A stretch of DNA of 27,043 nt from a virus. The DNA lies in IMG/VR virus record IMGVR_UViG_3300042523_000921, positions 1 through 27,043 of that record; one strand, 5' to 3'. Under the pieces are notes generated by a model, which saw only the letters and a program-made list of their open reading frames with translations, did no database searches and had not been told where the DNA came from. Every line of letters starts with the position of its first letter. Within the stretch, counting starts at the first letter, position 1. The position numbers and the translations under genes were made by a program. Shown piece after piece: positions 1-6,661 of this stretch.

Positions 1-1
1 A

Positions 2-2311
2 GTTGTTGCAACTTTACGTTCAAGAGGTATTTCATTATACTCAAACAACGCAGACCTTGGTCAACACGGTCCTATATACGAAGTAAGTGGATTAACTGAT
101 GTTAATTTAGTTGCAACAGGACAATATTCAGGTATTACAAATTCACCATATGAAGGATTCTTACTTTCAGGTATTACTAAAGATTCTGATACTTTCTCTT
201 TTGAAACTTCATTATCTGCGGCGTCTCCTAAGTTTATAACTAAAGTTTTAGGTGTTGATAATTTTGGAAAATCAAGAAATGAGGTTCCATTATATGTTGA
301 AGAAATTTATCCAGGTTCTTTAAACTACGCATATAACCAAGGTTATATTAAAGGAATTAATCCTGAGTTAGTTGCATTAGAAGATGCTAGAGGTGAAAAT
401 ACACAATCAATCGCTTATAAAGTTGAAAAATATCAATCACCTGAAACTCCGTTCTTGGTATCTGAGTTAAGAGGTAATAAAGTATATAGATTATTTAAGT
501 TTATCTCAATCTCTGATGGTGACGCAGCTAACACAGAAGTTAAAGTTTCAATTGCAAACTTATCATTTAACAATATGACATTTGATGTATTGGTTAGAAA
601 CTTCTTTGATACAGATGCTAATCCTGTTGTAATTGAGAAATTTACAAACTGTAACATGGACCCAGCTTCAAACAACTTTGTTGCTAAGAAAATTGGTTCG
701 TCTAACGGTGAATTTGCTTTAATTTCAAGATATGTAATGATTGAATTAGCTGATGAAGCTCCGATAGATGCAATCCCTTGTGGATTCTACGGTTATACTC
801 AAAGAGAATACGAATCAACTGCTAATATTTCACCAGTACCTACATTCAAAACTAAATACTATTTTCCAGGTGAGGTTATTTATAACCCTCCATTTGGTTC
901 TACAACAAACGCAACTGAATCTGCGGGTGATATTGTTAGAAGAGCTTACTTAGGTTTCTCTTCCCAATTTGGAATTGATGATGCGTTCTTACAATTTAAA
1001 GGTAGACAAAATCCACCTAACTGGGTCTCTTCTGCATTACCTATTGCAGGTGAACCTTGGAATTATTTAAGTAAAGGATTCCACATGGACTCAGGAGCAA
1101 CTGTAGTTACAATTGCAAATTCATTCCAAACAAGTGGTCAAACAGCATTTGAGTGTGGTGTTGCGGATTTCAGATTCGACCCTGAGACTCAAGAAAACCC
1201 TTACTACTTTATCTATTCAAGAAAATATACAATATGTTTCGCAGGTGGATTTGACGGGTGGGATGTTTATAGAGAATTTAGAACTAACCAAGATAGATTC
1301 CAATTAGGGGCGACAGGTTACTTAGCAGGAGCTTCGTCTTCTACAAGATACCCAACAGCAACAGGTGATGGTTTATTTAAAAGAATTGTTGTTGCAAACA
1401 ATACTCAAGATTTTGCTAACACCGATTATTACGCTTACTTACTTGGTATATTAACATTCGCTAATCCTGAAGCAACAAACATTAACATATTTGCAACTTC
1501 AAGTATCGATTATGTTAATAACTCAAATCTTGTTGAGGAAGCTATTGATATGGTTCAATATCAAAGAGCTGACTCTGTGTATATCGCAACAACTCCTGAC
1601 TATCTAATGTATACTCCAGATGGAACTAACTCTTTAGATATCATCTACCCACAAGAGGCAGTTGATAACTTAGATAATACAGGAATAGATTCAAACTATA
1701 CTGCAACTTATTACCCATGGATTTTGGTAAGAGATACTGTTAATAATACACAAATCTACTTACCTCCAACAGGTGAAGTTTGTAGAAACTTAGCATTGAC
1801 TGATAATATTGCATTCCCTTGGTTCGCATCAGCGGGTTACACAAGAGGTCTTGTAAATTCAATCAAAGCGAGAGTTAAGTTGACTCAAGAAGATAGAGAT
1901 ACTCTTTATCAAGGTAGAATCAACCCAATCGCAACATTCGCAGACGTTGGTACAGTAATTTGGGGTAACAAAACATTACAAGTAGCTGATTCAGCATTGA
2001 ACAGATTAAACGTAAGAAGATTGTTATTACAAGCTCGTAAATTAATTTCAGCGGTAGCGGTAAGATTATTGTTCGAACAAAACGACCAAATCGTTAGACA
2101 ACAATTCTTAGATAGTGTTAACCCTATTTTAGATTCAATAAGAAGAGACAGAGGTTTATACGATTTCCGTGTAACAGTTTCTTCAACACCTGAAGACTTA
2201 GATAGAAATACTTTAACAGGTAAAATCTACTTAAAACCTACGAAGGCATTAGAATTCATCGACATTGAATTCTTCATCACTCCAACAGGAGCTTCGTTTG
2301 AAAATATCTAA
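2..2311 (+). CDS. Tail sheath protein, gp18-like (5' partial)
   Basis: This is the contractile tail sheath subunit, which polymerises around the tail tube and contracts to drive the tube through the host envelope. The frame is open from base 2, so the true start is outside the window and about 770 C-terminal residues are visible. That already exceeds T4 gp18 (659 aa), so extra or enlarged outer domains are likely. The last roughly 140 residues (about nt 1860-2308) hold the conserved sheath core: a segment reading RLNVRRLLLQARKLI, then an FEQND-containing helix, an RDRGLYDFRV strand, DRNTLTG, and a closing strand ending ITPTGASFENI. T4 gp18 ends in the same order (RINVRRLF, then IDRNEF, then TATGADFDE). 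The in-frame TTG at 455 is internal to the continuous reading frame and is not a plausible start. Next come a GC-rich hairpin and a HAD-like gene. The family assignment is secure; the N-terminal extent is unknown. Confidence 0.95.
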   Translation, partial: VVATLRSRGISLYSNNADLGQHGPIYEVSGLTDVNLVATGQYSGITNSPYEGFLLSGITKDSDTFSFETSLSAASPKFITKVLGVDNFGKSRNEVPLYVEEIYPGSLNYAYNQGYIKGINPELVALEDARGENTQSIAYKVEKYQSPETPFLVSELRGNKVYRLFKFISISDGDAANTEVKVSIANLSFNNMTFDVLVRNFFDTDANPVVIEKFTNCNMDPASNNFVAKKIGSSNGEFALISRYVMIELADEAPIDAIPCGFYGYTQREYESTANISPVPTFKTKYYFPGEVIYNPPFGSTTNATESAGDIVRRAYLGFSSQFGIDDAFLQFKGRQNPPNWVSSALPIAGEPWNYLSKGFHMDSGATVVTIANSFQTSGQTAFECGVADFRFDPETQENPYYFIYSRKYTICFAGGFDGWDVYREFRTNQDRFQLGATGYLAGASSSTRYPTATGDGLFKRIVVANNTQDFANTDYYAYLLGILTFANPEATNINIFATSSIDYVNNSNLVEEAIDMVQYQRADSVYIATTPDYLMYTPDGTNSLDIIYPQEAVDNLDNTGIDSNYTATYYPWILVRDTVNNTQIYLPPTGEVCRNLALTDNIAFPWFASAGYTRGLVNSIKARVKLTQEDRDTLYQGRINPIATFADVGTVIWGNKTLQVADSALNRLNVRRLLLQARKLISAVAVRLLFEQNDQIVRQQFLDSVNPILDSIRRDRGLYDFRVTVSSTPEDLDRNTLTGKIYLKPTKALEFIDIEFFITPTGASFENI

Positions 2312-2321
2312 TAAAAATTAT

Positions 2322-2344
2322 GGGGGGAGTTAAATCCCCCCTTT
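2322..2344 (+). terminator. GC hairpin after the sheath gene
   Basis: A 7-bp stem (GGGGGGA at 2322-2328 with TCCCCCC at 2335-2341) encloses a 6-nt loop and is followed by only three T residues. The stem is strong but the U tract is weak, so it may be a leaky terminator or an mRNA 3'-end stabiliser for abundant sheath transcripts. It ends 10 nt before the next start codon. Confidence 0.55.
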
Positions 2345-2351
2345 AGCCAAA

Positions 2352-3179
2352 ATGAGAGAAAAATTAATAGAGGGGTTTAAAGATAAGGGTTCACCAGACA
2401 TGAAATATTATGCGTTTGATTGGGACGATAATATTGTACACATGCCAACAAAAATCATTGTTAAAACAGAAGACGGTGATGAAGTGGGTATGTCAACTGA
2501 TGACTTTGCGGAACATAGACATCATTTAGGTAAGGAACCTTTTGAATATAAAGGTGAAAAAATTGTGGGTTTTGCAAATAACCCATTTAGAAACTTTAGA
2601 ACTGAAGGAGACAAAGATTTTTTAATTGACTCAATGAGAGCCAAAGAAGGACCAGCGTTTAATGATTTTAGAGAAGCAATTAATAATGGTTCAATATTTT
2701 CAATTATTACTGCAAGAGGACATAATCCAAATACTTTAAAACAAGCCGTTTATAACTACATTATAAATGATTATAATGGGATAAACAAAGAAGAACTTAT
2801 TAAAAATCTTAAAAAATTTAGGTCGTTTACTGATGAGGATGAAATGAGTGATGATGAATTAATCAAATCATATTTAGAACTTAATAAGTACCACCCCGTT
2901 TCTTTTGGTGACGAAGGAGGGGCTCAAAATCCTGAAGAGGCGAAGGTCCGTGCAATGGATGATTTTGTAAGTTATATTAAAGGAATGGCGGCAATATTAA
3001 ACAAAAAGGCTTTTTTAAAGAATGATGTTAATAACAACTTTATTCCTAAAGAACCATCTATAGGCTTTTCAGACGATGACCCAAAGAATATAGAAGTAAT
3101 GAAAAAACATTTTAAAGATAAACCAGATAATATAGTAAGAACATATTCTACAACTGGAGGCGTTAAAAAAGAAGTCTAG
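2352..3179 (+). CDS. HAD-superfamily hydrolase-like protein
   Basis: A 275-aa protein with the layout of a haloacid-dehalogenase-fold phosphatase. Motif I is FDWDDNIV, with Asp23 and Asp25 in the DxD pattern that supplies the nucleophile and the general acid/base. A motif II-like Thr120 sits in SIITARG. An acidic motif IV-like IGFSDDD (Asp241-243) near the C terminus could help bind Mg2+. A charged helical insertion (about 145-180) separates motif II from the rest and could be a cap. HAD enzymes usually remove phosphate from small molecules, nucleic-acid ends or proteins; nothing visible identifies the substrate. The gene sits between sheath and tube, so it is probably expressed late and could act in morphogenesis or be packaged, but that is inference. 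The ATG lies just after the hairpin at 2322-2341 and has no Shine-Dalgarno sequence. Confidence 0.7.
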   Translation: MREKLIEGFKDKGSPDMKYYAFDWDDNIVHMPTKIIVKTEDGDEVGMSTDDFAEHRHHLGKEPFEYKGEKIVGFANNPFRNFRTEGDKDFLIDSMRAKEGPAFNDFREAINNGSIFSIITARGHNPNTLKQAVYNYIINDYNGINKEELIKNLKKFRSFTDEDEMSDDELIKSYLELNKYHPVSFGDEGGAQNPEEAKVRAMDDFVSYIKGMAAILNKKAFLKNDVNNNFIPKEPSIGFSDDDPKNIEVMKKHFKDKPDNIVRTYSTTGGVKKEV

Positions 3180-3236
3180 TTAAAGAATATCATTTTTAAA
3201 AATTTAAGTAAATAGAAAAATTTTTGAAACAGGATA

Positions 3237-3243
3237 TATTTAT
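3237..3243 (+). promoter_or_regulatory. TATTTAT motif upstream of tail tube gene
   Basis: TATTTAT lies in a 96-nt intergenic gap, 32 nt before the tube start. It is one of five copies upstream of structural genes here and is a candidate late-promoter core. The gap contains no other recognisable signal. Confidence 0.35.
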
Positions 3244-3275
3244 CGTTATAAACATAGAAACAAAATTTAAATAAT

Positions 3276-3764
3276 ATGGCTGATTTACTGATGAAAATGC
3301 CGATTCCTTATGAACCGAAACGTCAAAACCGATTCATTTTAAGGTTTCCATCGAGTTTAGGAATTAATGAGTGGTTTGTAGAATCTGCATCTAGACCGCA
3401 TATCACAATCGCAGCAACGGAAATTCCGTTTTTGAACACCTCAACTTATGTTGCAGGTAGATTCAACTGGCAAACAATTAACGTAGTCTTTAGAGACCCA
3501 ATTGGTCCTTCTGCGTCACAAGCTCTTATGGAGTGGGTACGTTTACATGCGGAATCAGTAACAGGTCGTATGGGATACGCTGCTGGTTATAAAAAAGATA
3601 TTGACCTTGAGATGTTAGACCCAACAGGAGTTGTTGTTGAGAAGTGGATTCTTTATGGAACATTCTTGACAGATGTTAACTTCAACGCATTGGCCTACAA
3701 TACAGATGCTTTAGCGACAATCGCAGCAACTTTAAGAATGGATAGATGTGTGTTAGTTTACTAA
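3276..3764 (+). CDS. Tail tube protein, gp19-like
   Basis: This is the inner tail tube subunit, which forms hexameric rings stacked on the baseplate around the tape measure and inside the sheath. At 162 aa it is almost exactly the length of T4 gp19 (163 aa). The sequence has the family's order: a basic, beta-rich start (KRQNRFILRFP), a central region around TINVVFRDPIGPSASQA, the FLTDVNFNALAYNTDA segment typical of the tube loop and strand, and a final hydrophobic strand ending RMDRCVLVY. It follows the sheath as in T4 (18 then 19), except that a HAD-like gene is inserted between them. The ATG at 3276 has only A/T-rich sequence upstream. A TATTTAT motif lies 32 nt upstream, and a strong terminator follows at 3797-3834, so the gene may be made from its own short transcript, as would suit a high-copy virion protein. 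Confidence 0.93.
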   Translation: MADLLMKMPIPYEPKRQNRFILRFPSSLGINEWFVESASRPHITIAATEIPFLNTSTYVAGRFNWQTINVVFRDPIGPSASQALMEWVRLHAESVTGRMGYAAGYKKDIDLEMLDPTGVVVEKWILYGTFLTDVNFNALAYNTDALATIAATLRMDRCVLVY

Positions 3765-3767
3765 TAC

Positions 3768-3774
3768 TATTTAT
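3768..3774 (+). promoter_or_regulatory. TATTTAT motif between tube and gp26-like genes
   Basis: A second TATTTAT copy starts 4 nt after the tube stop codon. A strong terminator lies between it and the next gene, which weakens the case for it being a simple promoter of that gene. Confidence 0.25.
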
Positions 3775-3796
3775 AAAAAATTTAGAACTATTATAT

Positions 3797-3834
3797 TTAA
3801 CCGTAAAGCACATAAACTTTACGGTTAATTTTTT
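3797..3834 (+). terminator. Rho-independent terminator after tail tube gene
   Basis: A perfect 12-bp stem (TTAACCGTAAAG at 3797-3808 with CTTTACGGTTAA at 3817-3828) has an 8-nt loop and is followed directly by six T residues (3829-3834). The start codon of the next gene is only 2 nt beyond the T tract. Confidence 0.9.
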
Positions 3835-3836
3835 AT

Positions 3837-4580
3837 ATGGATAATCAATCAAAAGAATACGGACAGGCAAATTTCTCCCTTCCCCATGACGTGGTACCAT
3901 TACCATCTCAAGGTATATTCTACAAAAACAAAAAGAAAGCAGTCAAAGTCGGTTACTTAACCGCCAATGACGAGAACTTACTAATGGCTGGTGGTGAAGA
4001 TATGACACCGAATCTTTTAAGAACTAAAATTTACGAACCAGACTTACGAGTTGAGGAAATGTTGGAAGGTGATGTTGAAGCTATCTTAATCTTTTTAAGA
4101 AACACAGCATTTGGACCTGAGATGGAGGTTACATTAACTGACCCCACAACAAGAAAATCATTTAAGTCAAACGTATTATTGGACCAATTAACAATTTTAC
4201 AAGGACAAACACCAAATGAAGATGGTACATTTATTACAACTTTACCAAAATCACAAACAACGGTTAAGTTAAAACCGATGACTTATGGTGAAATTTTAGA
4301 AAACCAAAGAATTGCGGATTCATACCCTGTAGGTAGAGTGGCTCCAAAAGTTACATTAAGACTTCAAAAAGAAATTGTTGAAGCAAACGGTTCAACCGAT
4401 AAAGGCGAAATCGCCAAATTTATAGAGCAGATGCCAATTGCTGATTCAAAATTCATAAGAAACTTTATGAGTGAGAATGAGCCAAGATTGGATATGACAA
4501 GAGTAGTAATGACCCCATCAGGAGATAGATTGACAGTTAATGTCGGTTTTGGGGTGGACTTTTTTCGTCCTTTCTTCTGA
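3837..4580 (+). CDS. gp26-like baseplate/tail assembly protein
   Basis: A 247-aa protein resembling the T4 gp26 family of baseplate hub assembly proteins (T4 gp26 is 208 aa). The visible signature is an N-terminal VVPLPSQGIFYKNKKKAVKV (about 19-38), the 'smooth, short' entry motif common in this family. A compact alpha/beta middle follows, with GDVEAILIFLRNTAFGP. The C terminus, FGVDFFRPFF, resembles ends of tail-assembly chaperones of the lambda G type. In T4 the order is 26-51-27-28-29; here this gene is followed by a short overlapping ORF and then the tape-measure candidate, the same arrangement as lambda G-GT-H. The ATG lies 2 nt after a terminator's T tract and has no Shine-Dalgarno sequence. 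Near the 3' end the codons TTT TTT CGT form a possible +1 slippery site leading into the downstream ORF. Assembly role: moderate confidence; exact gp26 orthology: lower. Confidence 0.6.
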   Translation: MDNQSKEYGQANFSLPHDVVPLPSQGIFYKNKKKAVKVGYLTANDENLLMAGGEDMTPNLLRTKIYEPDLRVEEMLEGDVEAILIFLRNTAFGPEMEVTLTDPTTRKSFKSNVLLDQLTILQGQTPNEDGTFITTLPKSQTTVKLKPMTYGEILENQRIADSYPVGRVAPKVTLRLQKEIVEANGSTDKGEIAKFIEQMPIADSKFIRNFMSENEPRLDMTRVVMTPSGDRLTVNVGFGVDFFRPFF

Positions 4581-4719
4581 TTATAGGAAAAGTCAGCTCG
4601 ACGAGTATTACTATTTATCGACACTATTAAACATATCGTATCAGGATTTTCTAATTATGCCACTCTTCATGAGAAAGTATTTATTAGACAAATGGATTGA
4701 AGACAATAAAAAGGACTGA
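4540..4719 (+). CDS. Short overlapping ORF, possible frameshifted tail-chaperone extension
   Basis: A 59-codon ORF in the +1 frame relative to the gp26-like gene, overlapping its last 41 nt and ending at TGA 4717-4719. From residue 14 it reads like a real, mostly helical protein: SDYRKSQLDEYYYLSTLLN, then ISYQDFLIMPLFMRKYLLDK. The 'YYYL...YQDFL.MP...R.YL.DK' style is typical of C-terminal parts of tail assembly chaperones. The first 13 residues (MSVLGWTFFVLSS) arise from the overlap and look non-specific. It can be reached in two ways: initiation at ATG 4540, or a +1 frameshift at TTT TTT CGT (4560-4568). The latter would give a 293-aa fusion of 243 gp26-like residues and 50 from this frame. 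It lies directly upstream of the tape-measure gene, where lambda-like phages place the frameshifted T domain and where T4 places gene 51. Coding status is fairly confident; expression mode is unresolved. Confidence 0.65.
   Translation: MSVLGWTFFVLSSDYRKSQLDEYYYLSTLLNISYQDFLIMPLFMRKYLLDKWIEDNKKD
4560..4569 (+). promoter_or_regulatory. Candidate +1 programmed frameshift site
   Basis: In frame the codons are TTT TTT CGT followed by C. If the Phe-tRNA on the second TTT (4563-4565) slips one base forward it re-pairs on TTC (4564-4566), a better match for a GAA anticodon, and reading continues as GTC CTT TCT into the downstream ORF. The CGT next codon is uncommon here, where Arg is mostly AGA, so a pause is plausible. 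Confidence 0.45.
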
Positions 4720-4734
4720 AAAATCAGTCCTTTT
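4709..4734 (+). terminator. Hairpin terminator before tape-measure gene
   Basis: An 11-bp perfect stem (AAAAGGACTGA at 4709-4719 with TCAGTCCTTTT at 4724-4734) has an AAAA loop. The T-rich right arm serves as the tract. The left arm contains the stop codon of the short ORF, so a ribosome terminating there would interfere with folding. Confidence 0.8.
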
Positions 4735-4735
4735 G

Positions 4736-4742
4736 TATTTAT
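4736..4742 (+). promoter_or_regulatory. TATTTAT motif upstream of tape-measure gene
   Basis: TATTTAT begins 2 nt after the terminator and lies 23 nt before ATG 4766. A promoter would be expected here because the preceding terminator isolates the tape-measure gene. It runs into TATAAT at 4742-4747, another possible -10 box without a visible -35. Confidence 0.4.
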
Positions 4743-4765
4743 ATAATATCTAACAGAATAAAATT

Positions 4766-6619
4766 ATGGCAGACGAAACCCAAAAGACCCCAGGACAATA
4801 TGCAGATGACATAAAAAATGCAGCAAGTTTTAATGCTGCTGACTTTATTGATGCGTATGAGAGAGTTGGTTCAGTTGCTCGTGAAGTTAATAATACCTTT
4901 GGTCAGAGTAGAGAACGAATTAATGAAGTTAAAGTTGCTCTTGCCGACGCTCTTCCTGGTATTGTTAGATTAGGAGGAGATTTAGGTGCTGTTGGCGAAA
5001 CTATTGGTCAAATTGCTGAAGCTTCAAGAAGAAACGTTGTCGCCAATACTGAAGATGTTGAAAAGTTATATGCAACTACTAAAGTAATTGGGGGAAGTGT
5101 TAAAGAAATTGCGGATTCGTTTTTAAATGTTGGTGTTGGAATTGAACAAGTTGGTAAACAATTAGAGGATTCAGTTAACTATGTTCGTAGTATAGGTGGA
5201 AACACCAAACAAGTGATGGGAGATGTTAGAAATAACATGGAACAAATGAATCGTTACCAATTTGAGGGAGGAGTTCAAGGTCTAACCAAAATGGCAGCTC
5301 AAGCTTCAATGTTGAGGTTTGATATGGGGGAAACATTTAGACTTGCGGATAAAGTATTAAATCCTGAAGGAGCTATTGAAGTGGCAGCGGCTTTCCAAAG
5401 ATTAGGTGTTAGTGCTGGTGCCCTTGCTGACCCATTCCAATTAATGAACCAATCGATTAATGACCCATCAGGACTTCAAAATAGTTTGGCAGATGTTGCA
5501 AAACAATTTACCTATTTTGACGAAAAAACAAAAACTTTCAAGATTAACCCACAAGGTGTATTAACCCTTAGAGAGATGGAACAACAAACGGGGGTTAGTG
5601 CTAAGGAGATGAGTAAAATGGGGCTTGCAGCCGCAGAATTGGACCAAAGATTGTCGGCAATCAATAATGCAGGACTTACAATTGCTAGTGATGAAGACAA
5701 ACAATATTTGGCAAATATTGCAACAATGCAAGATGGTAAGTACAAAGTAACGTTGGAGGATGGAACTAAAAAAGAATTAGCGGACTTAACACAGCCAGAA
5801 TTTGATAAACTTATTGAAGAACAAAAGAACGGACCTAAAACAATGGAAGAGATTGCAAAATCTCAAATGACCATTAGTGCGGATATTGCAGGTAATGTTT
5901 CCGCAATTAAAGCCGCAGTTCTAGGTGGTGCTGTTACACAAAAAGATGTCTTATCTAGTTCAGAAGCCATTAGAAAACTATCTTCTAGTTTAACTGGCGC
6001 ATTATCTAAAAACTTTAGTTCACCACAAAAAGTTAGAGATACAATGACCGACTCTTTTGACGACGTAAAATCGTTATTTAAAGATATTGCAAATAAAGAT
6101 GTTTCAACAACAGATGCGTTATCAAATTATCTAACTAAAGCCGGAGTTCAATTACAGGATTTAAGTAAGGATGCTCAAGCAAATATTATAAAAACATTAC
6201 AAGAAACACGTTCACAGTTAGGCGATAAAAATGCAATTGATAGAAACGCCAGAAGTTTTATTGACCAAATGTTAGGTGAAACTAAAACTCAAACAACTAA
6301 AAATACTGGTGATGGAAATAGACCAATTTCAAGTTTAATTGAAGGTACAAACGCATCATCTAAAGTTAAAGACGTTGTTAGTAATAACGGAGGACCATTT
6401 GGTGGAGCAAAGAAATCACAAGTAGATTTTGGAGGAGGGATTAAAATTGATGTCAATTTCAATGGAGGAGCGGAAAATTTAACAAATGCTCAAAAAGAAG
6501 AGATTACCAAAATGCTTATTGAAAAAATGAATAGTACGGATATGAAACAATATATGATTGAGGTTAATACACCAAATAACCCAACAAAGGCACCTACTGG
6601 AAAAACAGTAACGAGATAA
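4766..6619 (+). CDS. Probable tail tape measure protein (gp29-like position)
   Basis: A 617-aa, largely helical protein rich in Ala, Gln, Asn, Asp and Lys, without Cys and without an obvious signal peptide or long hydrophobic segment. Repeated heptad-like stretches (for example around SRERINEVKVALADAL and EIADSFLNVGVGIEQVGKQL) suggest extended coiled coil. The C-terminal 100 residues are Gly/Asn/Thr-rich, apart from a small folded-looking piece, GGIKIDVNFNGGAENLTNAQ. The length is close to T4 gp29 (590 aa), the tape measure and hub protein, and the gene follows directly after the chaperone-like pair, the standard location for a tape measure. That would mean it is threaded through the tube lumen, sets tail length and leaves first on infection. 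No sequence motif proves it; placement, size and composition carry the call. A terminator and a TATTTAT motif precede it, suggesting separate transcription. Confidence 0.6.
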   Translation: MADETQKTPGQYADDIKNAASFNAADFIDAYERVGSVAREVNNTFGQSRERINEVKVALADALPGIVRLGGDLGAVGETIGQIAEASRRNVVANTEDVEKLYATTKVIGGSVKEIADSFLNVGVGIEQVGKQLEDSVNYVRSIGGNTKQVMGDVRNNMEQMNRYQFEGGVQGLTKMAAQASMLRFDMGETFRLADKVLNPEGAIEVAAAFQRLGVSAGALADPFQLMNQSINDPSGLQNSLADVAKQFTYFDEKTKTFKINPQGVLTLREMEQQTGVSAKEMSKMGLAAAELDQRLSAINNAGLTIASDEDKQYLANIATMQDGKYKVTLEDGTKKELADLTQPEFDKLIEEQKNGPKTMEEIAKSQMTISADIAGNVSAIKAAVLGGAVTQKDVLSSSEAIRKLSSSLTGALSKNFSSPQKVRDTMTDSFDDVKSLFKDIANKDVSTTDALSNYLTKAGVQLQDLSKDAQANIIKTLQETRSQLGDKNAIDRNARSFIDQMLGETKTQTTKNTGDGNRPISSLIEGTNASSKVKDVVSNNGGPFGGAKKSQVDFGGGIKIDVNFNGGAENLTNAQKEEITKMLIEKMNSTDMKQYMIEVNTPNNPTKAPTGKTVTR

Positions 6620-6639
6620 ACAAAAAATAGTCCTTAACC

Positions 6640-6646
6640 TATTTAT
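6640..6646 (+). promoter_or_regulatory. TATTTAT motif upstream of 1680-aa baseplate gene
   Basis: TATTTAT lies 15 nt before ATG 6662 in a 42-nt gap that has no hairpin. It is another copy of the candidate late-promoter core. Confidence 0.35.
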
Positions 6647-6661
6647 TAATTAAAGATATTA

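Noticed and set aside
455-460. In-frame TTG as start of the sheath gene
   Set aside because: The frame is open back to base 2 and the upstream residues continue sheath-like sequence, so this is an internal Leu codon of a gene starting outside the window.
4612-4618. Another TATTTAT copy
   Set aside because: It lies inside the short overlapping ORF (encoding part of YYYLS) far from a start codon, so it is best explained by coding sequence.
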